Of a DNA stretch of 64,000 nt, positions 43,090-51,516 are shown in pieces; positions within the stretch are counted from its first letter, which is position 1, and every line of letters begins with the position of its first letter. A program made the position numbers and the translations under genes. The notes under the pieces were generated by a model. The model did no database searches. It was not told where the DNA came from and saw only the letters and a program-made list of their open reading frames with translations. Source of the DNA: Hyphomicrobiales bacterium (GTDB lineage: Bacteria > Pseudomonadota > Alphaproteobacteria > Rhizobiales > Aestuariivirgaceae); contig JADJVV010000001.1 in assembly GCA_016710435.1 (NCBI GenBank), forward strand, positions 682,001 through 746,000, given 5' to 3'.

Positions 43090-44706
43090 ATGCGTGTCAC
43101 CACCGCCACCAAACCCTTCGAAGGGCAGAAGCCCGGCACATCCGGCCTGCGCAAGAAGGTCACCGTCTTCCAGCAGCCGCACTATGCCGAGAATTTCATC
43201 CAGTCGATCTTCGACAGCCTGGAAGGCCATGCGGGCCAGGCTCTCGTCATCGGCGGGGATGGCCGCTACTACAACAAGGAAGTCATCCAGATCGCCATCC
43301 GCATGGCGGCGGCCAATGGTTTCGGCCGCGTCATCGTGGGGCAGAACGGCCTTCTGTCAACGCCTGCGGCCTCCCACGTCATCCGCCACCACCGCGCCTT
43401 CGGCGGATTGATCCTCTCGGCCAGCCACAATCCCGGCGGACCCGATGGCGACTTCGGCATCAAGTACAACATCGGCAATGGCGGCCCCGCACCAGAGAAG
43501 GTGACGGATGCCGTCTTCGCCCGCAGCAAGGTGATCACCGCCTACCAGACCACCGACACGCCCGACGTGGACCTCTCGCGCACGGGCCGCAGTCTGGTCG
43601 AGGGCATGACCGTCGATGTGATTGATCCCGTCGCCGATTATGCGCAGCTGATGCAGAAGCTCTTCGATTTCGACGCCATCCGCGCCCTGTTCAAGGCTGG
43701 TTTCCGCATGAAGTTCGACGGCATGAGCGCCATCACCGGGCCCTACGCGAAGACGATCCTGGAGGGCATGCTGGGGGCGGCGCAAGGCACGGTCATCAAC
43801 GGCACGCCGCTCCCTGACTTCGGCGGACATCACCCCGACCCCAACCTCGTCCACGCCAAGGAACTGTGCGACGACGTGATGCTGGGCAAGGATTTCGATT
43901 TCGGCGCTGCCTCCGACGGCGACGGCGACCGCAACCTCATCGTCGGCCGCGGCATCTACGTCACACCCTCGGATTCGCTCGCCATCATCGCCGCCAACGC
44001 CACATGTGCGCCCGGCTATGCCAGCGGCATCGCCGGCATCGCCCGCTCCATGCCGACGAGCTGCGCCCCCGACCGCGTGGCGAAGAAGAAGGGCATCGCC
44101 TGCTACGAAACGCCGACAGGCTGGAAGTTCTTCGGAAACCTGCTCGATGCGGGGCTTGCCACGGTTTGCGGCGAAGAAAGTTTCGGCACCGGCTCCAACC
44201 ACGTGCGCGAGAAAGATGGCCTCTGGGCCGTGCTCATGTGGCTCAACATTCTCGCCGGAACGCGCAAGAGCGTGGCCGACATCGTGACGGCGCACTGGCA
44301 GGAATACGGCCGCAATTTCTATTCGCGCCACGACTACGAGGAAGTGGAAACGGACGCAGCGAACCGCCTGATGGACGGCTTGCGCGCCCGGCTCCCCGCC
44401 ATCAAGACACAATACGGCCTGACCACCGCGGACGATTTTGCCTATGACGATCCCGTGGACCATTCGCACACCGCCAAGCAGGGCATCCGCCTGATCTTCG
44501 CGGATGGGGCGCGCATCATTTACCGCCTCTCGGGCACGGGCACATCGGGCGCCACACTGCGCGTCTACATCGAACGCTACGAGGCGGACCCGGCGCGCCA
44601 CAGCACCGAAACGCAGGAGGCGCTGAAGGATCTCATCGCCCTCTCGCGCAGTATTCCCGACATCGCAGGCCACACCGGCCGCACCGCGCCGACGGTGATC
44701 ACCTGA
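43090..44706 (+). CDS. pgm: phosphoglucomutase (alpha-D-glucose)
   Basis: A 538-residue phosphohexomutase interconverting glucose-1- and glucose-6-phosphate, which links glycogen to central metabolism. The phosphoserine loop is LSASHNPGGPDGDFGIK near residue 115. The metal-binding loop is ASDGDGDRNLIVG near 278, and GEESFGTGSNHVREKDG near 362 is the sugar-binding loop. It follows glgA by six bases. The order glgP-glgB-glgC-glgA-pgm is that described for Agrobacterium. Confidence 0.95.
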   Translation: MRVTTATKPFEGQKPGTSGLRKKVTVFQQPHYAENFIQSIFDSLEGHAGQALVIGGDGRYYNKEVIQIAIRMAAANGFGRVIVGQNGLLSTPAASHVIRHHRAFGGLILSASHNPGGPDGDFGIKYNIGNGGPAPEKVTDAVFARSKVITAYQTTDTPDVDLSRTGRSLVEGMTVDVIDPVADYAQLMQKLFDFDAIRALFKAGFRMKFDGMSAITGPYAKTILEGMLGAAQGTVINGTPLPDFGGHHPDPNLVHAKELCDDVMLGKDFDFGAASDGDGDRNLIVGRGIYVTPSDSLAIIAANATCAPGYASGIAGIARSMPTSCAPDRVAKKKGIACYETPTGWKFFGNLLDAGLATVCGEESFGTGSNHVREKDGLWAVLMWLNILAGTRKSVADIVTAHWQEYGRNFYSRHDYEEVETDAANRLMDGLRARLPAIKTQYGLTTADDFAYDDPVDHSHTAKQGIRLIFADGARIIYRLSGTGTSGATLRVYIERYEADPARHSTETQEALKDLIALSRSIPDIAGHTGRTAPTVIT

Positions 44707-44759
44707 CACCCGTTCGACTGGAGCCGCGCGGCACGCCGCACCCGCTTGGCGTAACGCTT

Positions 44760-46592
44760 GTGGAGGGCGGCGTAAACGTGGCCGTGCATGCGGCCCAAGC
44801 CACGCAGGTGTTCTTCTGCCTCTTCGATGCCCATGGCAGGCGCAAGCTGCACCGCTTCGCCTTGCCGCAACGGCAGGGCGACATTCACTATGGCTTCATC
44901 GCCGGCGTGAAGGACGGCGCTCGCTATGGCCTCCGCGCCGAAGGCCCGTGGAATCCGCATGAGGGCCAGCGTTTCGACGCAAGCAAGCTGCTGGTCGATC
45001 CCTATGCCACGGCACTCGACCGGCCCTATGCCTTTCATCCCGGCCTGTGCGAACACGGGCGCGACACGAGCGACCTTGTGCCCAAGGCCATCGTGCAGGC
45101 ACCGCTGCCACAAGCGACGCGCGCCCCACCGCGCATGCCCGGCTGGATTTATGAAGTGCCGGTGAAGGCCTTCACCATGCGCCATCCCGGCATTGCGCCG
45201 GAGAAACGCGGCACCATCGCAGCCTTGGCCGAATCCGCAGCGCTGGAACATTTCCAGCGCCTGGGCGTCGATACCATCGAACTCATGCCGCTCATGGCAT
45301 GGATCGACGAGCGCCATCTGCATGCGCTCGGCCTCGCCAATGCCTGGGGCTACAATCCCGTCACCTTCCTTGCGCCCGACCCGCGGCTTGCGCCCGGCGG
45401 CTTTGCCGAAATCGCCCGCACCGTGGCCACGCTGCACGACCACGGTATCCAGGTGCTGCTCGACGTGGTGCTGAACCACACCGGCGAAAGCGACGCCGCA
45501 GGGCCGACGCTGTCCTTCCGCGGCCTGGACAACACGCTCTGGTACCGCCACGTCCACGGCCATCCCGTCAATGACACGGGCTGCGGCAACACGGTTGCGC
45601 TGGATCATCCCGTGGTGGCCGCCTACGCGCTGGCGGCGCTCCGCCACTGGATCAATGTCACGGGGATCGACGGCTACCGCTTCGACCTCGCCACCGTCAT
45701 GGGCCGCAGCGCCCATGGTTTTCACGCCGATGCGCCCCTGATCCGCGCCATCAACGCCGATCCCGTTCTCTCCCGCTCCATCCTCATCGCCGAACCCTGG
45801 GACGTGGGGCCGGGCGGTTATCAGCTCGGCAATTTCCCGCCCCGCTGGCTGGAGTGGAACGACCGCTTCCGCGACGATGTGCGCCGCTTCTGGCGCGGCG
45901 ACAGCTTCTCCGTCAATGCCTTGGCGACGCGCATCGCCGGATCGTCCGACATCTTCAAGCCAAGGCAACCTTCCAACAGCGTAAACTTCATCGCCGCCCA
46001 CGACGGCTTCACGCTGGCCGACCTCACGCGCTTTGCCCACAAGGACAACATGGCCAATGGCGAGGGCAACCGCGACGGCAAGTCCGACGAGGTGACGTGG
46101 CCGGGCGGCGATGTGCGCGCCCTCCTCGCCACGCTCTTCTTGTCCCGCGGCACGCCCATGCTGACGGCTGGCGACGAATTGGGCCGGAGCCAGGGCGGCA
46201 ACAACAACGCCTACGCCCAGGACAATGCCACCACCTGGTTGCAGTGGGAGGACGCCGACCGCTCGCTCGTCGATTTCACCGCCCGCCTCATCGCCATCCG
46301 CAAGCGCCACCCCATGCTGGCAGAAGACCGGTTCCTGAACGGGGACGGCGATGCGCATTGGTTCGGCGCGGAGGGCGGTCCGGCGGACTGGGACAAATCC
46401 GGCAAGCGCTTCCTCGGCCTCGTCCTCACGGGTGACGCCGAGCGTTTGGCCCTTGCCGTCAACGGGACGGATGCCGCCGTGGCGCTCCCCCTGCAAGGTG
46501 AGGGTGAGTCCTGGAGCCGCATCTTCACCTCCGGGACCGGCCCCGGCTGCCCCCCGCAATCGGTATCCCTCTTCCGCGCGAATTCCACATGA
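44760..46592 (+). CDS. glgX: glycogen debranching enzyme
   Basis: A GH13 isoamylase-type enzyme that removes short branches left by phosphorylase. The first usual start codon in frame is GTG 44760, giving 610 residues, which begins in the middle of the CBM48 domain. The frame upstream reads LEPRGTPHPLGVTL, the expected family N-terminus, with no ATG, GTG or TTG. A CTG start at 44703 or 44718 therefore seems likely. Catalytic signs are LLDVVLNHTGES, GYRFDLATVMG, ILIAEPWDVGPGG and FIAAHDGFTLADL. It closes the glycogen operon. Confidence 0.9.
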   Translation: MEGGVNVAVHAAQATQVFFCLFDAHGRRKLHRFALPQRQGDIHYGFIAGVKDGARYGLRAEGPWNPHEGQRFDASKLLVDPYATALDRPYAFHPGLCEHGRDTSDLVPKAIVQAPLPQATRAPPRMPGWIYEVPVKAFTMRHPGIAPEKRGTIAALAESAALEHFQRLGVDTIELMPLMAWIDERHLHALGLANAWGYNPVTFLAPDPRLAPGGFAEIARTVATLHDHGIQVLLDVVLNHTGESDAAGPTLSFRGLDNTLWYRHVHGHPVNDTGCGNTVALDHPVVAAYALAALRHWINVTGIDGYRFDLATVMGRSAHGFHADAPLIRAINADPVLSRSILIAEPWDVGPGGYQLGNFPPRWLEWNDRFRDDVRRFWRGDSFSVNALATRIAGSSDIFKPRQPSNSVNFIAAHDGFTLADLTRFAHKDNMANGEGNRDGKSDEVTWPGGDVRALLATLFLSRGTPMLTAGDELGRSQGGNNNAYAQDNATTWLQWEDADRSLVDFTARLIAIRKRHPMLAEDRFLNGDGDAHWFGAEGGPADWDKSGKRFLGLVLTGDAERLALAVNGTDAAVALPLQGEGESWSRIFTSGTGPGCPPQSVSLFRANST

Positions 46593-46640
46593 CGCCCGCG
46601 CGGGCTTTCGCTTAAACTCGCCGGAGCAGGAGGAACCGCC

Positions 46641-47570
46641 ATGCATGCAACCGTCTATCACGGTGAACCCGAAGGAACGGGTTTCGAGGTTTTCGACAGG
46701 CGTTTCTCCGAAACCCTGATCGGACATGCGCGCGTGGAGCGCCTGTGGACAGGGGCGCGCTGGGCTGAAGGACCGGCATGGTTCGCCGCCGGCCGCTATC
46801 TCGTATTCTCTGACATTCCCAACAACCGAATGATGCGCTTCGATGAATGCGACGGCCATGTCTCGGTGTTCCGCCACCCCTCCAACAACTCCAACGGCAA
46901 CACCACCGACGGGCAGGGACGCCTCGTCACCTGCGAACACCTGGCGCGGCGCGTGACGCGCACGGAACATGACGGTTCCATCACAATCATCGCCGACCAC
47001 TTCGACGGCAAGCGCTTCAACTCGCCCAACGATGTGGTGGTGAAGTCGGATGGCTCCATCTGGTTCACGGATCCGAGCTACGGCATCCTCGCCGACTACG
47101 AAGGCAAGCGCAGCGAGAGCGAGATCGGCCGCTGCAACGTCTACCGCGTTGATCCCTCGGGTTCGGTGTCCATCGTGGCCGATGATTTCGACAAGCCCAA
47201 CGGCCTCGCCTTCTCGCCGGACGAAAGCCTTCTCTACATCGCCGACACGGGCATCTCCCACAAGCAGGATGGGCCGAAACACATCCGCGCCTTCACCGTG
47301 AATGCAGATGGAAAGACCTTGGGCAAATCCCGGGTGTTTGCGGATTGCACGGCCGGATTGTTCGACGGTTTCCGTGTCGATGAGTCGGGCCGCGTGTGGT
47401 CGAGCGCCGGCGACGGCGTGCACTGCTTCCTGCCGGATGGCACGCTGATCGGCAAAATCCACATCCCCGAACTCGTGGCCAACGTGTGCTTCGGCGGACC
47501 CCGCCGCAACCGCCTCTTCATTTGCGGCTGCACCTCGCTCTATTCGGTCTTCCTGGCGGTGAACGGGTAA
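46641..47570 (+). CDS. SMP-30/gluconolactonase-like protein
   Basis: A 309-residue six-bladed beta-propeller. Metal-binding positions are suggested by AEGPAWFAAG near residue 37, RFNSPNDVVVKSDGSIWFTD near 120 (cited in part) and DKPNGLAFSPDESLLYIADTG near 183 (in part), plus the late FDGFRVDESG. Members hydrolyse sugar lactones such as gluconolactone. AGGAGG upstream of ATG 46641 supports the start. It lies between the glycogen and glycolate operons with its own ribosome site and may be read with either. Confidence 0.87.
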   Translation: MHATVYHGEPEGTGFEVFDRRFSETLIGHARVERLWTGARWAEGPAWFAAGRYLVFSDIPNNRMMRFDECDGHVSVFRHPSNNSNGNTTDGQGRLVTCEHLARRVTRTEHDGSITIIADHFDGKRFNSPNDVVVKSDGSIWFTDPSYGILADYEGKRSESEIGRCNVYRVDPSGSVSIVADDFDKPNGLAFSPDESLLYIADTGISHKQDGPKHIRAFTVNADGKTLGKSRVFADCTAGLFDGFRVDESGRVWSSAGDGVHCFLPDGTLIGKIHIPELVANVCFGGPRRNRLFICGCTSLYSVFLAVNG

Positions 47571-47575
47571 CATCC

Positions 47576-49066
47576 ATGATTGCCATGCCTCTGCCCGATG
47601 CGGACGTCATGTCCCGGCGCGATGACATCGCCGCCGCACTCCGCCGCATCATTCCGGTGGCAAGCGTGATCGATGCGGCTTCCGCCCTGCGGGCCTACGA
47701 GTCCGATGGTCTTGCCGCCTATCGTCAACCGCCGCTGGTCGTGGCGCTCCCGGAAACGACGGCGCAGGTCTCCGCAATTCTCAGATATGCCTTCGACAAC
47801 AACATCAAGATCGTGCCACGCGGCGCAGGCACGTCACTCTCTGGCGGCGCGCTGCCGCTCGCCGATGGCATCCTGCTCGGCATGGCGAAATTCAACCGCG
47901 TGCTCGACGTGGATTTTGCCAACCGCTGCGCCGTGGTGCAGCCGGGCGTCACCAATCTCGCCATCACCAAGGCCGTGGAGCACAAGGGCTTCTATTACGC
48001 GCCCGATCCCTCCTCGCAGATCGCCTGCACCATTGGTGGCAACGTCGCTGAAAATTCCGGCGGCGTGCATTGTCTGAAATACGGCCTCACCACCAACAAC
48101 ATCCTGGGCCTCGAGATGGTGCTGGTGACGGGCGAGGTGATCCGCCTCGGCGGCAAGCATCTCGACAGCGAAGGCTATGACCTGCTGGGCCTGATGACCG
48201 GTTCGGAAGGCCTGCTCGGCGTCGTCACGGAGGTGACGGTACGCATCCTTCAGAAACCGGAAACCGCCCGCGCCCTTCTGGTCGGCTTCGACACCAGCGA
48301 GGACGGCGGTCAGTGCGTGGCCGATGTGATCGCCGCCGGCATCATCCCCGGCGGCATGGAGATGATGGACCGCCCCGCCATCCACGCGGCCGAGGATTTT
48401 GCGCGATGCGGCTACCCCCGCGATGTGGAGGCACTTCTCATCATCGAACTCGACGGGCCGCAGGTTGAGGTGGACCACCTGATCGAGCGCGTGAAGGCGA
48501 TTGCCGGGCAGAACAAGGCGCGCACGCTGAAGGTCTCGACTAGCGAGGCCGAACGTCTCGCCTTCTGGGCGGGGCGAAAGGCCGCTTTCCCCGCGGTGGG
48601 CCGCATCTCGCCCGACTACATCTGCATGGATGGCACCATTCCGCGCAAGGCGCTGCCGCAGGTGCTGCGCGGCATGGAGGACCTCTCGAAAAAACACGGG
48701 TTGCGCGTGGCCAACGTCTTCCATGCAGGCGACGGCAACCTGCACCCGCTGATCCTGTTCGATGCCAACACGGGCGACGAATTCGACCGCGCCGAAGCCT
48801 TTGGCGCCGACATCCTCCGCCTCTGCGTGAAGGTGGGCGGCGTGCTGACGGGCGAACATGGCGTCGGCATCGAGAAGCGCGACCTCATGCCCGAGATGTT
48901 CTCCGAGGCCGACCTTGAACAACAGCAGCGGGTGAAATGCGCCTTCGATGACAAGGGCCTGCTCAACCCCGGCAAGGTGTTCCCCGTGCTGCACCGCTGC
49001 GCCGAACTGGGCCGCGTGCATGTGAGCAAGGGAAACCTAACACACCCGGACTTGCCGCGCTTCTGA
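47576..49066 (+). CDS. glcD: glycolate oxidase subunit GlcD (FAD-linked)
   Basis: A 496-residue FAD-binding subunit that oxidises glycolate (or D-lactate) to glyoxylate. The PCMH-type FAD domain includes VPRGAGTSLSGGALP near residue 80 and ENSGGVHCLKYGLTTN near 158. The C-terminal oxidase domain has NVFHAGDGNLHP near 378 and GGVLTGEHGVGIEKR near 424. The stop shares a base with the glcE start (TGATG). It sits five bases after the gluconolactonase-like gene. Confidence 0.95.
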   Translation: MIAMPLPDADVMSRRDDIAAALRRIIPVASVIDAASALRAYESDGLAAYRQPPLVVALPETTAQVSAILRYAFDNNIKIVPRGAGTSLSGGALPLADGILLGMAKFNRVLDVDFANRCAVVQPGVTNLAITKAVEHKGFYYAPDPSSQIACTIGGNVAENSGGVHCLKYGLTTNNILGLEMVLVTGEVIRLGGKHLDSEGYDLLGLMTGSEGLLGVVTEVTVRILQKPETARALLVGFDTSEDGGQCVADVIAAGIIPGGMEMMDRPAIHAAEDFARCGYPRDVEALLIIELDGPQVEVDHLIERVKAIAGQNKARTLKVSTSEAERLAFWAGRKAAFPAVGRISPDYICMDGTIPRKALPQVLRGMEDLSKKHGLRVANVFHAGDGNLHPLILFDANTGDEFDRAEAFGADILRLCVKVGGVLTGEHGVGIEKRDLMPEMFSEADLEQQQRVKCAFDDKGLLNPGKVFPVLHRCAELGRVHVSKGNLTHPDLPRF

Positions 49067-50214
49067 TGACACCCCTTCTTGCCCCCGCCAGTGAAGCCGA
49101 ACTCGCCGCCTGCGTGAAGGATGCAGCTTCACCCTTTCGCCTGCAGGGACTGGGGACGAAGCCTACCCTGGGCAATCCCGTCTCCTCCCCGCAGGTGCTG
49201 TCGTTGCGCCATTTCACCGGCCTCGTGATCTACGAACCGGAAGAACTGATCCTTGAGGCGGGTGCGGCAACACCTCTCTCCGACATCGAAAAGACATTGG
49301 CCCAGAGGAACCAGATGCTGGCCTTCGAGCCGCCGGATTATGCGAGCCTTCTCGGCAGCACGTCCGCCGGCAGCCTGGGCGGCGTCGTGGCCTGCGGGTT
49401 GTCCGGTCCGCGGCGCGTGCGGGCGGGGGCGGCGCGTGATCATGTGCTGGGGTTTTCCGGCGTCACCGGTGCAGGCGTGACCATGCGTGCGGGCGCCCGC
49501 GTGGTGAAGAACGTGACGGGCTACGATCTCGCCAAACTTGCCACGGGCTCCCATGGCTCGCTGGTGGCCCTCACCTCGATCATCATGAAAGTGCTGCCGC
49601 GCCCGGAAACGGAAGAGACACTTGTGCTGCGCGGCCTTGACGACGCCGCCGCCATCGCGCTGCTTTCCGAAGCCATGCAATCGCCTGCGGATGTCTCGGC
49701 CGCGGCTCATGTGCCGGGTGTGGGGACCTATCTCCGTTTGGAAGGCATTGCTCCATCTGTCGCCGCGCGCCGCGACCGCCTGGTGAAACTGCTGGCCCGC
49801 GACACCGGCATTCTCGGTTCGGCTGAGTCGACGGCACTGTGGACCGGTCTTCGCGATGTGAAGCCCCTGTGGCCGCTGAGAGAGAGTGCCATATGGCGCA
49901 TCAGCGTGACGCCCTCGGAAGGCCCCGCCATTGCAGCACGCATCGCCCGCGAGATCGATGCCAGCTCCTATTTCGACTGGGCCGGCGGCCTGATCTGGAT
50001 GGCGGTGTCCAATGCAAGTGACGGCGGCGCCGCCGTGATCCGCGCCGCGCTGACCTCCGGACATGCCACGCTCATGCGCGCGCCTGATCCGGTGCGTAAG
50101 GCCGTTTCCGCTTTCACGCCGCAACCCCCGGCACTGGCCGCGCTGGCGGCGCGCGTGAAACAGTCTTTCGACCCCGGCAACTTTTTCAATCCCGGCATCA
50201 TGGTGAAGGGTTGA
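49066..50214 (+). CDS. glcE: glycolate oxidase subunit GlcE
   Basis: A 382-residue FAD-binding subunit, a shortened relative of GlcD. The FAD domain is visible as LQGLGTKPTLG near residue 25, EAGAATPLSDIE near 65, and LGSTSAGSLGGVVACG near 100. The C-terminal end FDPGNFFNPGIM is the usual FAD-oxidase tail. It is coupled to glcD by a one-base overlap and followed by glcF after three bases. Confidence 0.94.
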   Translation: MTPLLAPASEAELAACVKDAASPFRLQGLGTKPTLGNPVSSPQVLSLRHFTGLVIYEPEELILEAGAATPLSDIEKTLAQRNQMLAFEPPDYASLLGSTSAGSLGGVVACGLSGPRRVRAGAARDHVLGFSGVTGAGVTMRAGARVVKNVTGYDLAKLATGSHGSLVALTSIIMKVLPRPETEETLVLRGLDDAAAIALLSEAMQSPADVSAAAHVPGVGTYLRLEGIAPSVAARRDRLVKLLARDTGILGSAESTALWTGLRDVKPLWPLRESAIWRISVTPSEGPAIAARIAREIDASSYFDWAGGLIWMAVSNASDGGAAVIRAALTSGHATLMRAPDPVRKAVSAFTPQPPALAALAARVKQSFDPGNFFNPGIMVKG

Positions 50215-50217
50215 TCC

Positions 50218-51516
50218 ATGCAGACGCATTTCACGCCGGAGCAATTGCAGGACCCCGTCACCGCCGATGCCAACAGCATCCTGCGCGCCTGCGTGCATTG
50301 CGGCTTCTGCACCGCCACCTGCCCCACTTATGTGCTGCTCGGCGATGAACTCGACAGTCCGCGGGGCCGCATCTACCTCATCAAGCAGATGCTGGAGGAA
50401 GACCGCCCCGCGACCGATAGCGACGTCCGCCACATCGACCGCTGCCTCTCCTGCCTCGCCTGCATGACCACCTGCCCCTCGGGCGTGAACTACATGCACC
50501 TCGTCGATACCGCGCGCGTGCACATCGAGAAGACCTACACACGTCCGCCAGGCGAAACCCTGTTGCGCAACCTGCTCGCCTTCGTCATGCCGCGCCCGGC
50601 CCTGTTCCGCTATGCCATGGCGGCGGCAACGCTGGCGAAACCGTTGGCGCCGCTTCTCCGGTCGCTGGGGCTGACGCGCATGGCAGCGGGCCTCTCGCTG
50701 GTCCCGGCAAACCTTCCCAACGAGCATGTGGGACGGCCCGGCATCTATCCGGCGCAAGCTGCGCGCAAGGGCAAGGTGGCGCTGCTGCGCGGCTGCGTGC
50801 AACCAGTCGTCGATCCCGCCATCAATGCCGCCACCATCCGGCTTCTGAACCGCCTCGGATACGACGTCACGGTGAGCGGTGGCGAAAGCTGCTGTGGATC
50901 CCTGACCCATCACATGGGCAAGGACGATGACGCGCTGGCCCGCGCCCGCCGCATGATTGATCAGTGGACGGATGAAAATCCCGGCCACATCGTCATCACG
51001 GCATCCGGTTGCGGAACCACCGTCAAGGATTACGGCCACATGCTGCGCCTCGACCCGCATTACGCGGCCAAGGCAGCGGCGGTGTCGGCCAAGGCCTGCG
51101 ACGTGAGCGAACTCCTGTCCCGACTTGACCTGCCGGAAGCAAAGGGTGGCCTCCGCGTCGCCTATCATTCCGCCTGCTCCCTGCAGCATGGCCAGAAGAT
51201 CACGCAAGTCCCGCAAGCCCTGTTGCGCCGCGCCGGCTTCGACGTGGCGGAGATTCCCGAGGGCCACCTCTGCTGCGGGTCGGCAGGCACCTACAACATT
51301 CTCCAGCCCGCCATTTCCGCCCAACTGCGGGCGCGCAAGCTGGCCAACATCGCCACCACCGCCCCAGCCGTCATCGCCACGGGGAATATCGGCTGCATCA
51401 CGCAACTTGGTCTTGGCGCGGAAGTTCCTGTAGTGCACACCGTGGAACTGCTGGACTGGGCCTATGGCGGGCCACGGCCCGCCAAACTGGATCGGGTGGA
51501 CAACGATGCACATTGA
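50218..51516 (+). CDS. glcF: glycolate oxidase iron-sulfur subunit GlcF
   Basis: A 432-residue electron-transfer subunit. Two [4Fe-4S] clusters are bound by CVHCGFCTATCP near residue 23 and CLSCLACMTTCP near 75. Two Cys-rich domains follow, with GGESCCGSLTHHMG near 221 and GHLCCGSAGTYN near 347. It passes electrons from the flavin subunits to the membrane. Its last 11 bases overlap the malate synthase start. Confidence 0.96.
   Translation: MQTHFTPEQLQDPVTADANSILRACVHCGFCTATCPTYVLLGDELDSPRGRIYLIKQMLEEDRPATDSDVRHIDRCLSCLACMTTCPSGVNYMHLVDTARVHIEKTYTRPPGETLLRNLLAFVMPRPALFRYAMAAATLAKPLAPLLRSLGLTRMAAGLSLVPANLPNEHVGRPGIYPAQAARKGKVALLRGCVQPVVDPAINAATIRLLNRLGYDVTVSGGESCCGSLTHHMGKDDDALARARRMIDQWTDENPGHIVITASGCGTTVKDYGHMLRLDPHYAAKAAAVSAKACDVSELLSRLDLPEAKGGLRVAYHSACSLQHGQKITQVPQALLRRAGFDVAEIPEGHLCCGSAGTYNILQPAISAQLRARKLANIATTAPAVIATGNIGCITQLGLGAEVPVVHTVELLDWAYGGPRPAKLDRVDNDAH

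Noticed and set aside
44577..47573. A 998-codon open frame on the minus strand opposite glgX and the gluconolactonase-like gene
   Set aside because: It is a mirror of GC-rich coding sequence on the plus strand, spans two well-supported genes and shows no domain.
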